A stretch of DNA of 64,000 nucleotides from an uncultured Bryobacterales bacterium (GTDB taxonomy: Bacteria; Acidobacteriota; Terriglobia; Bryobacterales; UBA6623): contig OY282420.1 in the NCBI GenBank assembly GCA_958295955.1, positions 2,618,435-2,682,434 of the forward strand, given 5' to 3'. A program made the translations under genes and the position numbers. Below, one piece after another: positions 8,573-16,890 of this stretch. Positions within the stretch are counted from its first letter, which is position 1; each line of letters opens with the position of its first letter. A model generated the notes under the pieces. That model saw nothing but the letters and a program-made list of their open reading frames with translations, searched no databases and was not told where the DNA came from.

Positions 8573-9130
8573 ATGTCGGTGTTTCCTGCGATCGATTCTC
8601 CCCTGCCGATTGCCCGCCAAACGGCAGCCGTGGAAGCAGAGCATTGCGGCCTCCTGTTCCGCGAATACCGCCTGCGGGCTTACCGTTTCGCGCTGCAGCT
8701 CGTGGGCAATCCCGAGGATGCGATGGACATCACCCAAGAGGCGTTTCTGCGCATTCACAAGCATTGGAGCCGGCGCGACAAGTTGCGCCCGTTCGCTCCC
8801 TGGCTCTATTCGATCATCCGCAATCCGGCGGTCGATCTGTACCGCAGGCGAGGCGCGCGCAAGGAAACGAATTGGGACGAGACGCAGCCGCAAGAGTCGC
8901 CGCATCCCGACCCGGAAGCTCTGCTCGAGAAGGATGAGTTGAAAGAGCGGGTTTGGCGGGCGATCCATCGGCTTTCTCCGGAGCAAAGGGAAGTTCCGGT
9001 GTTGCGCGACATGCAGGGATTCGCTTATAAAGAAATCGCCGCGATTACCGGCAATTCGTTGACGACCGTGAACTCGCGGCTCCACGATGCCCGTGAAATC
9101 CTGCGCCGCAAGCTCGGGAGGTACCTGTGA
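8573..9130 (+). CDS. ECF RNA polymerase sigma factor
   Basis: Region 2 is clear: LVGNPEDAMDITQEAFLRIH contacts core polymerase and the -10 DNA. Region 4 follows near residue 150, FAYKEIAAITGNSLTTVNSRLHDAREILRRKL, a helix-turn-helix for -35 recognition. The 185-residue length and lack of regions 1 and 3 are typical of extracytoplasmic-function sigma factors. The adjacent downstream gene encodes a membrane protein with an anti-sigma-like N-terminus, so release of the sigma factor by an envelope signal is likely (inference). ATG 8573 is the first suitable start and no convincing Shine-Dalgarno precedes it. Confidence 0.92.
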   Translation: MSVFPAIDSPLPIARQTAAVEAEHCGLLFREYRLRAYRFALQLVGNPEDAMDITQEAFLRIHKHWSRRDKLRPFAPWLYSIIRNPAVDLYRRRGARKETNWDETQPQESPHPDPEALLEKDELKERVWRAIHRLSPEQREVPVLRDMQGFAYKEIAAITGNSLTTVNSRLHDAREILRRKLGRYL

Positions 9131-9134
9131 AGCC

Positions 9135-9566
9135 ATGAGCGAGAAACCGATCGAGAGCATGCTGTCAGCCTATCTTGACGGCGAACTGACCCAAGCCGAG
9201 CAGCAGCGAGTCCGCATCCACCTGGAAAACTCTGACGCTGCGCGAGAAAAGCTCCGGCAACTTCAGACGCTGAAAAAGGCAACTTCGGAACTGGCCTTCC
9301 TCCCGCCGTCGGACGACCGCATGGACGAGCTGGAGCAGCGGCTGTCGGTGAAGGCGCCGCGGCGGGTCGGCTGGGTTTTGTTCGTTATCGGCGCCGTTGC
9401 CGGCGTGCTCTACAGCGGTTACCTGTTCGTTACCTCGGACATGCACTGGTTGCGCAAGAGCATCGTCGGCTCTATTCACGTGGGGCTGCTTCTGTTGCCG
9501 GCCTCCGTGGCCCGCCAACGGATACTCGAGTTGCCGCACGACCGCTATCGGGGAGTCAAGAGATGA
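9135..9566 (+). CDS. membrane anti-sigma factor, zinc motif lost
   Basis: ATG 9135 starts 4 bases after the sigma-factor stop; GGGAGG at 9116-9121 lies inside the sigma gene. The N-terminus, MLSAYLDGELTQAEQQRVRIHLENSDAAREKL, has the helical pattern of ZAS anti-sigma domains. However, the usual H-x3-C-x2-C is replaced by HLENSDAAR, so no zinc can be held. Two membrane segments follow (about residues 78-100 and 113-130). Function as the partner of the sigma factor is inferred from position and pattern. Its stop overlaps the next start (ATGA), indicating translational coupling. Confidence 0.75.
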   Translation: MSEKPIESMLSAYLDGELTQAEQQRVRIHLENSDAAREKLRQLQTLKKATSELAFLPPSDDRMDELEQRLSVKAPRRVGWVLFVIGAVAGVLYSGYLFVTSDMHWLRKSIVGSIHVGLLLLPASVARQRILELPHDRYRGVKR

Positions 9567-9916
9567 TCGTCGTCACTACCGAGAGCATCGCGGGAAAATC
9601 AATCGTCCGCACGCTCGGATTCGTTCGCGGGAATACCGTTCGCGCCCGCCATTTGGGCAAAGATATCCTGGCCCTGTTCCGCAATCTTGTCGGCGGGGAG
9701 GTGTATGAATACACCAAGTTGCTTGCGGAGAGCCGCGAGCATGCTCTCGACCGCATGGTCGCCGAGGCGCAGCAACTGGGAGCCAACGCCATCGTCGGAT
9801 CTCGCGTCGCGACTTCCTACGTCGCGGCCAACATGGCGGAGATTCTGATCTACGGCACTGCGGTAGTCGTTGAGGACGAGCCGCCGGGTCAACCTTTCGC
9901 TAAAAGCCGCTTGTAG
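9563..9916 (+). CDS. UPF0145 (YbjQ-like) protein
   Basis: 117 residues matching the UPF0145/DUF74 family: MIVVTTESIAGKSIVRTLGFVRGNTVRAR, then AEAQQLGANAIVGSRVATSYV and a short terminal beta-strand region. Members form ring-shaped pentamers and are often called putative heavy-metal-binding, without firm function. The ATG overlaps the anti-sigma stop by four bases, so it is the third gene of the sigma operon. Its 3' end overlaps the bshA 3' end, transcribed in the opposite direction, by 28 bases. Confidence 0.88.
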   Translation: MIVVTTESIAGKSIVRTLGFVRGNTVRARHLGKDILALFRNLVGGEVYEYTKLLAESREHALDRMVAEAQQLGANAIVGSRVATSYVAANMAEILIYGTAVVVEDEPPGQPFAKSRL

Positions 9917-11010
9917 GCGTCGATGTAGCGGGGAATGACGGCCTCGCTGTTGAAGCGGGCGCAGGCGGTTGCGCGGGCCGCGGCGCTCATGCGTCGAAAC
10001 GTCTCCGGCGACGAAAGGATCGCGACGGCGGCAGCGGCCATCGCTTGCGGGTCTCCGGGAGCGACCAGGCGCCCGTCGTGACCGTCGGTGACGACCTCCG
10101 GGAGGCCCCCGACCCTGGAAGCCACCGGCGGAGCGCCGCAGGCCATCGCTTCCAGGGCCGCGAGGCCGAAAGACTCCATTGCGCTGGGCAAAAGCAGCAG
10201 ATCCGCAACCGCCAGAAGCGGGGCGATCCGTTGCTGCTTGCCGGCGAATACCGCGCGGCCGGCCACGCCCAGCTCGCGCGCCAGCTTCTCGGCGGGAACG
10301 CGGTCCGGCCCGTCGCCGATCAGCAGCAGCCTGGCCGGCAGCTTCCCGGCGATTTCCGCGAAGGCGCGTATGCAGTCCGCTACCCGTTTCACCGGACGAA
10401 AGTTGGAGAGATGTACGAGAAGCTTCTCCTCCGGACGGGCATAACGCGCCCGCAACCGCGGATCTCCCTCCGTGCGGTACAACCCGCAATTGACGAAGTT
10501 CGGGATCACGGCGATCTCCCGCGTTACGCCGAAGACGCGCTCGGTTTCCTCCCGCAAGTGCTCGCTGATGCAAGTCACCGCCGGGCTTTTTTCGATCGCA
10601 AACCGCGTGATGGGCAGGTACGAAGAATCCGCGCCGACCAGCGTCACGTCCGTACCGTGAAGCGTGGTCAGAAACGGCAGCCGCCCTTCCATCATCTGCG
10701 CGGCGAGCAAGGCGCTGACCGCGTGCGGGATGGCGTAGTGTACGTGCAGCAGGTCGAGTCGTTCGTTCTCCGCCGTCTCGACCATGCGCGACGCCAGGGC
10801 CAGGCTATACGGCGGATACTGAAAAAGCGGGTAGTCGCTGACCTCGACCTCGTGATAGAAGACCCCGGGGTGGCTGTCGGTCAGACGGATCGGGTTCGCG
10901 TAGGTAATGAAGTGGACTTCGTGCCCCCGCGCGGCGAGCTCCATGCCGATTTCTGAGGCGACGATGCCGCTGCCGCCGTAGGTGGGGTAACACGTGATTC
11001 CGATTTTCAT
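9889..11010 (-). CDS. bshA: BshA, N-acetyl-glucosaminyl L-malate synthase (bacillithiol pathway)
   Basis: GT4-family glycosyltransferase of 373 residues, predicted to join UDP-GlcNAc to L-malate in the first step of bacillithiol synthesis. The signature is strong: MKIGITCYPTYGGSGIVASE at the start, HVHYAIPHAVSALLA, TLHGTDVTLVG, and the C-terminal GT4 motif ESFGLAALEAMACGAPPVAS with the acidic E-x7-E. I start at ATG 11010, which gives the exact BshA N-terminus; upstream in-frame starts would add about 22 unrelated residues. bshB and bshC are not in the window. It is divergent from a sulfatase across 47 bases. Confidence 0.93.
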   Translation of the reverse strand: MKIGITCYPTYGGSGIVASEIGMELAARGHEVHFITYANPIRLTDSHPGVFYHEVEVSDYPLFQYPPYSLALASRMVETAENERLDLLHVHYAIPHAVSALLAAQMMEGRLPFLTTLHGTDVTLVGADSSYLPITRFAIEKSPAVTCISEHLREETERVFGVTREIAVIPNFVNCGLYRTEGDPRLRARYARPEEKLLVHLSNFRPVKRVADCIRAFAEIAGKLPARLLLIGDGPDRVPAEKLARELGVAGRAVFAGKQQRIAPLLAVADLLLLPSAMESFGLAALEAMACGAPPVASRVGGLPEVVTDGHDGRLVAPGDPQAMAAAAVAILSSPETFRRMSAAARATACARFNSEAVIPRYIDAYKRLLAKG

Positions 11011-11042
11011 CGCCAACCCGAGGGGCTCGGCGGCCGGACAAG

Positions 11043-11048
11043 TAAAAT
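11043..11048 (+). promoter_or_regulatory. -10 box for the cytoplasmic sulfatase, near-leaderless
   Basis: TAAAAT whose last T is 9 bases before ATG 11058. No Shine-Dalgarno sequence lies between. Confidence 0.45.
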
Positions 11049-11057
11049 ACGAGTTCC

Positions 11058-12491
11058 ATGCCGGACGAGCGCCCAAACATTATTTTCATCATCACAGACC
11101 AGCAACGCTTCGACACGATCAACGCCTTGGGCTATCCGCATGTCGATACGCCCAATCTCGACCGCCTGGTGCGCGAAGGCGTCACTTTCACGCATTGCTT
11201 CATTCCGGCCGCTTCCTGCGCCCCGTGCCGCGCCAGTCTGTTCAGCGGCCAATACCCTCATGCTCACGGCGTGCTGCGCAACGGCGACCGCTGGCGCTAT
11301 TGCTGGGTCGAGAAGCTCAAGGAGGCCGGCTACAACACGATCAACATCGGCAAGATGCATACCTTCCCCTACAACGAGTTGTTCGGGTTCAGACAGCGCT
11401 ACACGGTGGAAAACAAAGACCGGCATCTGGAAGGCCGCTATTACTTCGACGAATGGGACAAAGCGCTCCAGGCCCGCGGCCTGCGCAAGCCCGGACGCCT
11501 CGTTTACCGCGGCTTGCCGGACTACAAAGAGCGGCTCGGCGCCTTCGAGTGGCCGCTTGACGAAGACATGCACCCGGACGCTTTCGTCGGCGATCTCGCC
11601 AAATGGTGGCTGAAGAGCTATCCGCGGACGGAGCCGTTGTTCCTTGAAATCGGCTTTCCGGGGCCGCATCCTCCATACGACCCGCCGGCGCGTTTCGCGG
11701 CGCCCTATATGCAGCGCGAGCTTCCCCTGCTTGCAGTGACGCAGGATGAATTGGACAACCAACCCCGGGCGTACCGCGGCATGATCCGGCACAACTGCGA
11801 GGTCGATCACGACTCGGTCGTTCATCAGCAGCATCCTTCGCCGGAAGCTCGGCATCGCCAGCGCGCCTACTACCTGGGCAACGTGACTCTGATCGACGAA
11901 AAAATCGGAGAGATTCTCGAGACGCTTGAAGAAACGGGATATCTCGACAACACGGTCGTCATCTTCACTTCCGACCACGGCGACTGCTTGACCGACCACG
12001 GACACAGCCAGAAATGGACCATGTACGACACGGTGACGAAGATGCCGGCGATCGTTTGGGCTCCGGGCAAGATCGAGGGCGGCCGCACGGTCGAAGAATT
12101 GTGTTCGCTGATGGACCTCGGTCCGACGATTCTGGAAATGGCGGGGCTCGACCCGCTGCCGAAGATGGCGGCGCGGTCGCTCATGCCGGCGATTCGGGGC
12201 GAAGAGTTCTCGGGCCGCGATTATGTGTATTGCGAGTCGGCGCGCGACGTCAATTTCACGACAAACGACTACCAGACGATGATCCGCAGCCGCGGCTGGA
12301 AGCTGGTGTGCTTCGTCGGGGAAAACGACGGGCAACTGTTCGATTTGAAAAACGACCCCGACGAGGTAAGCAATCTCTGGGCGGACCCGGCCTGCGCGGA
12401 AAAGAAGCGGGAGTTGCTGGACGCTCTGCTCGAATGGCGCATCCGCAGCCAGTGCGACCATGCCGGTTGGGAGTTCGATTATTTGCGCTAA
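11058..12491 (+). CDS. sulfatase without signal peptide
   Basis: 477 residues, starting directly with MPDERPNIIFIITDQQRFDT and so lacking any export signal. It is probably cytoplasmic, unlike the other four sulfatases here. The formylglycine signature is C54-A-P-C-R, followed by ASLFSGQYPHAHG. A late FTSDHGDCLTDHG motif supplies metal ligands. The alkaline-phosphatase fold and the DQQRFD start resemble choline-sulfatase and phosphonate monoester hydrolase relatives, so a small sulfate or phosphonate ester taken up by the cell is plausible (inference). Its -10 box is immediately upstream. Confidence 0.88.
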   Translation: MPDERPNIIFIITDQQRFDTINALGYPHVDTPNLDRLVREGVTFTHCFIPAASCAPCRASLFSGQYPHAHGVLRNGDRWRYCWVEKLKEAGYNTINIGKMHTFPYNELFGFRQRYTVENKDRHLEGRYYFDEWDKALQARGLRKPGRLVYRGLPDYKERLGAFEWPLDEDMHPDAFVGDLAKWWLKSYPRTEPLFLEIGFPGPHPPYDPPARFAAPYMQRELPLLAVTQDELDNQPRAYRGMIRHNCEVDHDSVVHQQHPSPEARHRQRAYYLGNVTLIDEKIGEILETLEETGYLDNTVVIFTSDHGDCLTDHGHSQKWTMYDTVTKMPAIVWAPGKIEGGRTVEELCSLMDLGPTILEMAGLDPLPKMAARSLMPAIRGEEFSGRDYVYCESARDVNFTTNDYQTMIRSRGWKLVCFVGENDGQLFDLKNDPDEVSNLWADPACAEKKRELLDALLEWRIRSQCDHAGWEFDYLR

Positions 12492-12511
12492 CCGGAGCCG
12501 GCGCGGCCGCC

Positions 12512-12572
12512 GGCCGGTGGATAGTGGATAGCAAAACAGCACGATGCCCTCGGGCGCCACTCACCACCGGCC
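12512..12572. repeat. 9-bp inverted repeat after the sulfatase gene
   Basis: GGCCGGTGG at 12512-12520 is complementary to CCACCGGCC at 12564-12572, with a 43-base loop. There is no T-tract, so it is not a classical intrinsic terminator. It might fold at the end of the sulfatase transcript or be chance in high-G+C DNA. Confidence 0.3.
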
Positions 12573-12601
12573 GCGCAGTGGCCTGCCCGCGGCAACTCCG
12601 A

Positions 12602-12607
12602 TATACT
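12602..12607 (+). promoter_or_regulatory. -10 box for the serine hydrolase, leaderless
   Basis: TATACT with its last T 7 bases before ATG 12615, predicting initiation at the start codon. No Shine-Dalgarno is present. Confidence 0.55.
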
Positions 12608-12614
12608 GCTTTCG

Positions 12615-13856
12615 ATGGCTCAACGAATCGGCGCCCTTTTTCTTGTTTTGGCCTTTGCCCTTCCGGGCGGGGAACTTCCGCGCGCAGCTCCCGAAGCGGT
12701 CGGCCTCTCGTCCGATCGGCTTGCCCGCATTACCCGGGCCATGGAAGATGACGTCGCCGCAGGACAACTCGCCGGCGCCCTCGCCGTTGTTGCCCGCAAA
12801 GGCAAGATCGCCTATTGGCAAAAAGTCGGCATGGCCGATCGGGAAGCCGGCAGAGCGCTCCGGGACGACGACATCTTCCGCATCTACTCGATGACCAAGC
12901 CGGTCGTCGGCGTCGGTCTCATGATGCTCTACGAAGAGGGCAAGTTCCGGCTCGCCGACCCGGTCAAGCGGCATCTTCCCGCAATGGCCGGCGTCGAAGT
13001 GCTCATCGACGGCCAATCCCGCAAGCCCCGCCGCGAAATGACGGTGCAAGATCTCATGCGCCACACCGCCGGACTGACCTATGGGCTTTTCGGCAACAGC
13101 CCGGTGGACAAGCTGTACACGGAATCCGGGGTGCTCTCCGGCAACCGCTCAATCGCCGAGTTCATGACCAAGCTGGGCAAGCTTCCGCTCAAGCACGAGC
13201 CGGGCGCGATCTGGGATTACAGCGTCGCCGTCGATGTCCAGGGGCGGTTGATCGAAGTCCTTTCCGGCATGGACCTCGACCAATACCTCGCAGAACGCAT
13301 CTTCAAGCCGCTCGATATGAAAGACACCGCGTTCCGCGTCCCGCCGGACAAGAAGCAGCGTCTCGCACGGCTCTATCTTCGCGCGCAGGACAAGAAATCC
13401 ATCCGGGCCGCGCCCGCGGGCCGCTCGGCCGGGTATTTCGATTATGAGAGCAAGTGGTTTTCCGGCGGCGGCGGGCTGACCTCGACCGCGCGCGACTATC
13501 TGCGGTTCGCGCAGATGCTGCTCAACGGCGGCAAGCTCGACGATGCGCGGCTGCTCAGCCGCAAGACGGTCGCGCTGATGACGATGAACCACCTCGAGGG
13601 GCTGCAGGTCGGTTCGCGGATTCTTCGCCCCGGCTACGGCTTCGGCCTCGACTTCGCGGTCCATGTCGATCCGACGAAAAGCGGCCTCAACGGCTCGGTC
13701 GGCGAATACAACTGGGAAGGCTTGGCGGGGACGTTGTTCTGGGTCGATCCGCAGGAAGAAATGATCGGCCTGTACATGATTCAGATGCTGCCGCCGCGCA
13801 TCGGCGACCACCGCTTGAAGTTCAAACGGCTGGCCTATCAGGCCATCGCCGATTAA
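12615..13856 (+). CDS. exported serine hydrolase of the class C beta-lactamase family
   Basis: 413 residues with an N-terminal signal (MAQRIGALFLVLAFALPGG). The catalytic S92-M-T-K95 lies in FRIYSMTKPVVGVGLMMLYEEG. A tyrosine motif, W-D-Y202-S-V, follows where the family has Y-x-N, and KWFSGGGGLTSTARDYLRFAQ is the conserved late segment. This group (beta-lactamase/transpeptidase-like, PF00144) contains esterases and D-amino-peptidases as well as beta-lactamases. The imperfect Y-S-V favours an esterase-type enzyme. It converges on a sulfatase gene with a 10-base gap. Confidence 0.85.
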   Translation: MAQRIGALFLVLAFALPGGELPRAAPEAVGLSSDRLARITRAMEDDVAAGQLAGALAVVARKGKIAYWQKVGMADREAGRALRDDDIFRIYSMTKPVVGVGLMMLYEEGKFRLADPVKRHLPAMAGVEVLIDGQSRKPRREMTVQDLMRHTAGLTYGLFGNSPVDKLYTESGVLSGNRSIAEFMTKLGKLPLKHEPGAIWDYSVAVDVQGRLIEVLSGMDLDQYLAERIFKPLDMKDTAFRVPPDKKQRLARLYLRAQDKKSIRAAPAGRSAGYFDYESKWFSGGGGLTSTARDYLRFAQMLLNGGKLDDARLLSRKTVALMTMNHLEGLQVGSRILRPGYGFGLDFAVHVDPTKSGLNGSVGEYNWEGLAGTLFWVDPQEEMIGLYMIQMLPPRIGDHRLKFKRLAYQAIAD

Positions 13857-13866
13857 CGGCTGCCGG

Positions 13867-15195
13867 CTATTGCGCGGCGTAGCGCGCGCCCAGTTGCCGG
13901 GCAACCGGGTCGTCGATTGCGGCGCCCCAGGCAGCGAGCATCCCGGCCAATTCCTCGACCTTGCCCGCATGCGCCGGATCGGCAATCAGGTTGTTTCGCT
14001 CGGCAGGGTCGGCGGACAAGTTGTAAAGCTCGTCCATGCGCGGCAGGCGCGGGCGGTTGAAGCGGCGCGCGATCAGCTTCCATTCGCCGAAGCGCACCAT
14101 GCGTTCGTCGTGGGGACCGCCGTCGACGCCCGGCTGCGTGCGGTTCTGCTGAAAAACGGGCTCCTTCCAACCAACGTCGCCCGAGAGAATTTCAGCAATC
14201 CTGCTCTTGCCCTGCACGCGACGCGGAATGTCCAGACCCGCGGCTGCGAGCATTGTCGGCATCAGATCGAGCGTCGAGACGCCGCCTTCGTAAACGATGC
14301 CGGCGGGAAGCCGCGCCGGATAGCGGACGATCATGGGCACGCGGGCGCTTTCCTCGTAGCCGACGCGCTTGTTGCTGCTCAGCGGCCGCTTGCGAAACGC
14401 CTCGCCGTGATCGGATGTAAAGACGACCATCGTATTTCCGGCCAAGTCGAGCTCTTCCAGCTTTGCGAGCAAGCGGCCGATGTAGGCGTCCAGCGCCGAG
14501 CAAGCCGCGTAGTATTCCATGAATTCCAAATCCCGGCCTGCGTAAAGAGCATGGAACTCTGCGGGCGCTTCGTAGGGCGCGTGCGGCGGATAGTAAGAGA
14601 TTTCCAGGAAGAACGGCTTGCCGCGGTTTTCCTCCAGGAACTCGATCGCTTGGCCGGTTTCGACCTCGGAACGATACGGCGATTCGTATTTTTCGCCCAT
14701 CCAGTGCGGGAGCTGCGAATTGTAGCCGCCCCAAACGTCGAACAAACCCGGGTCGCCCTCACCGAGATGCCACTTGCCGATATATGCCGTGTAATAGCCC
14801 GCCGCGCGGAACAATTCCGGGTAGTTGGGGCGCAACTCGTACTCCGGCAGCGCGAAAACCGACTCAAACCCATAGACGTTGTCGTCGAGCCGGTGCGTCG
14901 TGGGATAGACCCCGGTCAGCAACGAGGCGCGGGACGGCGTGCAAACCGCTTGCGCAACATAGGCGTTGGCAAAGCGAACGCCCTCCGCGGCGAGGCGGTC
15001 GAGATGCGGCGTGTGGATGAATGGATTGCCGTCCGCCCCAATGGCGTCGCCGCGCCACTGATCGGCAAGAATGAACAGAAAATTCGGCCGCGGCCCGGCT
15101 GCGGCGGGCGGCTGCTCCGGCCCGCCGCAGCCGCACTGCAAAAAGAGGCCCGCGGCCAAAACGAGCGGCCCCGCCGCTAACGTTCGCCGGTTCAT
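13867..15195 (-). CDS. lipoprotein sulfatase
   Basis: 442 residues from ATG 15195. This start gives the export signal MNRRTLAAGPLVLAAG followed by LFLQC/CGC lipobox cysteines; the longer frame adds an arginine-rich stretch without signal character. RPNFLFILADQWRGDAIGAD contains the first metal ligands. The formylglycine site is C85-T-P-S-R, followed by ASLLTGVYPTTH. VVFTSDHGEAFRKRPL gives later ligands, and the C-terminal YNLSADPAERNNL region is typical of arylsulfatases. It has its own TACGGT -10 box upstream. Confidence 0.9.
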   Translation of the reverse strand: MNRRTLAAGPLVLAAGLFLQCGCGGPEQPPAAAGPRPNFLFILADQWRGDAIGADGNPFIHTPHLDRLAAEGVRFANAYVAQAVCTPSRASLLTGVYPTTHRLDDNVYGFESVFALPEYELRPNYPELFRAAGYYTAYIGKWHLGEGDPGLFDVWGGYNSQLPHWMGEKYESPYRSEVETGQAIEFLEENRGKPFFLEISYYPPHAPYEAPAEFHALYAGRDLEFMEYYAACSALDAYIGRLLAKLEELDLAGNTMVVFTSDHGEAFRKRPLSSNKRVGYEESARVPMIVRYPARLPAGIVYEGGVSTLDLMPTMLAAAGLDIPRRVQGKSRIAEILSGDVGWKEPVFQQNRTQPGVDGGPHDERMVRFGEWKLIARRFNRPRLPRMDELYNLSADPAERNNLIADPAHAGKVEELAGMLAAWGAAIDDPVARQLGARYAAQ

Positions 15196-15203
15196 CCACA
15201 GGA

Positions 15204-15209
15204 ACCGTA
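15204..15209 (-). promoter_or_regulatory. -10 box for the sulfatase at 13867-15195
   Basis: On the reverse strand TACGGT, preceded by TGT (extended -10). Its last T is 8 bases before ATG 15195. Confidence 0.4.
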
Positions 15210-15328
15210 ACAAACCGCCGGGCTCCGGGTAAACCCTCGGCAGCCGTTTTTTCGCGGTCGCAATGGATTCCGATTCGGGTTCCGCAGGTGGCAATAGGGC
15301 CATGGGTTGGGCGACGGTCCTTTGAGCG

Positions 15329-15690
15329 CTACCGCCCCGTCGCCCGCGCCGCGATGTCCGCCTGCTTCTCGTCCCACCACTCCCGCGAGGAACGCTGCCA
15401 TAGCCGCGGCCTTCCCGTTTCAGGAATCAGAGACCGTGCATCTCCTGCAGCGGGGAAGGGATGTACGCCGAGCCGTCGCCGATCATTGTTTTGTCGATGT
15501 CCGCGAGCGTGGCGCTGAGAATCGGGCCGACGGGGTCGGAATGCCTTGAGCGCGAAGTTCGCGCGGACCTTGTAAGCGGCAGTGTAGGGCGCGGCTTGCG
15601 ACACGCTGATCGCCTCCCCCGGCACGATCGCGTCGGCTTGGTTCGCCGGATTGAGGATGCGGGCCGCCTGCGCTCGGTTTCCAAGGCGGC
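15329..15690 (-). pseudogene. possible frameshifted gene remnant
   Basis: The space between thiG and the next sulfatase is about 500 bases, and part of it reads as protein only if the frame changes twice on the reverse strand. One frame gives ILNPANQADAIVPGEAISVS and then AAYKVRANFALKAFR. The next frame continues DPVGPILSATLADIDKTMIG and SAYIPSPLQEMHGL. The first frame then resumes with RLWQRSSREWWDEKQADIAA to a stop at 15329. Each piece has normal residue composition, while the frame it abandons is arginine-rich. I do not recognise the family. It could equally be non-coding DNA that happens to read well. The 133 bases from here to 15195 show only the sulfatase promoter. Confidence 0.35.
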
Positions 15691-15693
15691 GCG

Positions 15694-16464
15694 CTAAGCC
15701 ACGAGTCCTTCGAGCGGCGAGCTCGCGCTGGCGTAAAGCTTTTTCGTCATGCGGCCCGCCTCGTAAGCCAGACGCCCGGCCTCGACCGCAAGCTTCATCG
15801 CCGCGGCCATCTTTTCGGCGTCTTCGGCCAGCGCGACGGCCGTGTTCATCAGCACTCCGTCCGCGCCGAGCTCCATGGCCACCGCCGCGTCCGATGCCGT
15901 GCCTACGCCCGCATCGACAATCAACGGAACCGCGGTGATCTTTTCCCGCAGAATGCGCAGGTTGGCCGGGTTTTGCACGCCCAAGCCGGAACCGATCGGG
16001 GCGGCAAGCGGCATGACCGCGGCGGCGCCGGCGTCGATCAGCTTGCGCGCCATGATCAGATCGTCGTTGGTGTACGGCAACACAACGAAGCCCTCTTTCA
16101 CCAGAACGCGCGTGGCTTCCAACAGTCCCTCGTTATCGGGGAACAAGGTGTCGGGGTCGCCGATGACTTCCAGCTTGACCCAGTTCGACAAACCGACTTC
16201 GCGCGCCAGACGCGCGGTGCGCACCGCTTCGTCCGCGCTGTAGCAGGCAGCCGTGTTCGGCAAGATGAACATGCGCTCGCGGTCGATGTAGTCGAGCAGC
16301 GATTCTTTCGACTTGTCGCTGAGGTTTACCCTGCGGACGGCCACGGTGACCATATCCGCGCCGCTCAATTCGTGGCAGCGCTTCATTTCCGCGAAACTGC
16401 GGTATTTTCCGGTACCTACAATCAGCCGCGAGGAAAATTCGCGGCCGGCGATGCTGAGGCTCAT
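15694..16464 (-). CDS. thiG: ThiG, thiazole synthase
   Basis: TIM-barrel enzyme that condenses deoxyxylulose 5-phosphate, dehydroglycine and ThiS-thiocarboxylate into the thiazole of thiamine. 256 residues. Family hallmarks are [15 protein letters not shown] (the family usually has TGKY followed by the same helix), [35 protein letters not shown] with the Schiff-base lysine in VKLEV, and [30 protein letters not shown]. No thiS, thiH/thiO or thiF is adjacent and no TPP riboswitch fits upstream, because the -10 box sits 6 bases before the ATG. Confidence 0.97.
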   Translation of the reverse strand: MSLSIAGREFSSRLIVGTGKYRSFAEMKRCHELSGADMVTVAVRRVNLSDKSKESLLDYIDRERMFILPNTAACYSADEAVRTARLAREVGLSNWVKLEVIGDPDTLFPDNEGLLEATRVLVKEGFVVLPYTNDDLIMARKLIDAGAAAVMPLAAPIGSGLGVQNPANLRILREKITAVPLIVDAGVGTASDAAVAMELGADGVLMNTAVALAEDAEKMAAAMKLAVEAGRLAYEAGRMTKKLYASASSPLEGLVA

Positions 16465-16470
16465 ACCAAG

Positions 16471-16476
16471 ATGGTA
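16471..16476 (-). promoter_or_regulatory. -10 box for thiG, leaderless
   Basis: On the reverse strand TACCAT, with its last T 6 bases before ATG 16464. This leaves no room for a leader or riboswitch. Confidence 0.4.
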
Positions 16477-16511
16477 ACCCCCGCCGGCCGCGGCGCTTCC
16501 GCCGCGGACCG

Positions 16512-16811
16512 TCAGCGCTGCGCGTTCAGGTACTCGTCGCGGGTTTTCTTCGATTCGAAATAATGCGTCGCGCCGTCGATTTCAGCGGCAACGGCAACGG
16601 CCGGGTCGATGTAGGTTCCCGTTTGCGGGTCCTTCACGAGTTTTCCGACGACTCCGGCGCCGGCGCTTTCCGCCGCCGCGGACGGGGCCGCGGTCGATTT
16701 CCTGTTGCCCCCGCCCATAGACCGCGAGACGGCGCGGGCGATGTCGCGGACAATGCTGCGGACGATCGCCAAGGCGATTACCGCGGCGATCATCATCAAG
16801 ATCGTACGCAA
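16512..16811 (-). CDS. small membrane-anchored YHS-like protein without cysteines
   Basis: 99 residues from TTG 16811, chosen because GGAGGAGG lies 8 bases upstream. ATG 16796 is the alternative. One N-terminal membrane helix (about residues 5-18, [16 protein letters not shown]) is followed by a basic stretch, an Ala/Ser linker and a C-terminal YHS-like domain: [20 protein letters not shown], then [14 protein letters not shown]. Relatives have DPVCGTYV and YFCSEECR-type cysteines. Here both positions are changed (DPQTG, FESKKT), so metal binding looks lost. Function unknown. It lies between thiG and a TPR protein on the same strand. Confidence 0.7.
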   Translation of the reverse strand: MRTILMMIAAVIALAIVRSIVRDIARAVSRSMGGGNRKSTAAPSAAAESAGAGVVGKLVKDPQTGTYIDPAVAVAAEIDGATHYFESKKTRDEYLNAQR

Positions 16812-16890
16812 GCCCCGGCCCTCCTCCGAGAAGGGCGCAAGCCAAAGCCCACGCCCTTCGGGTTCCGTCGATGCGCAGCGAAAACGCCGG

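Noticed and set aside
2916-12531. Shared 13-mer GGATAGTGGATAG (minus strand at 2916-2928, plus strand at 12519-12531) as a regulatory site of sulfatase genes
   Set aside because: Only two copies, one upstream and one downstream of a sulfatase gene, and the word is internally repetitive; not enough to claim a site.
16465-16511. TPP riboswitch upstream of thiG
   Set aside because: The -10 box is 6 bases from the start codon and the next gene begins within about 50 bases; no THI-box sequence is present.
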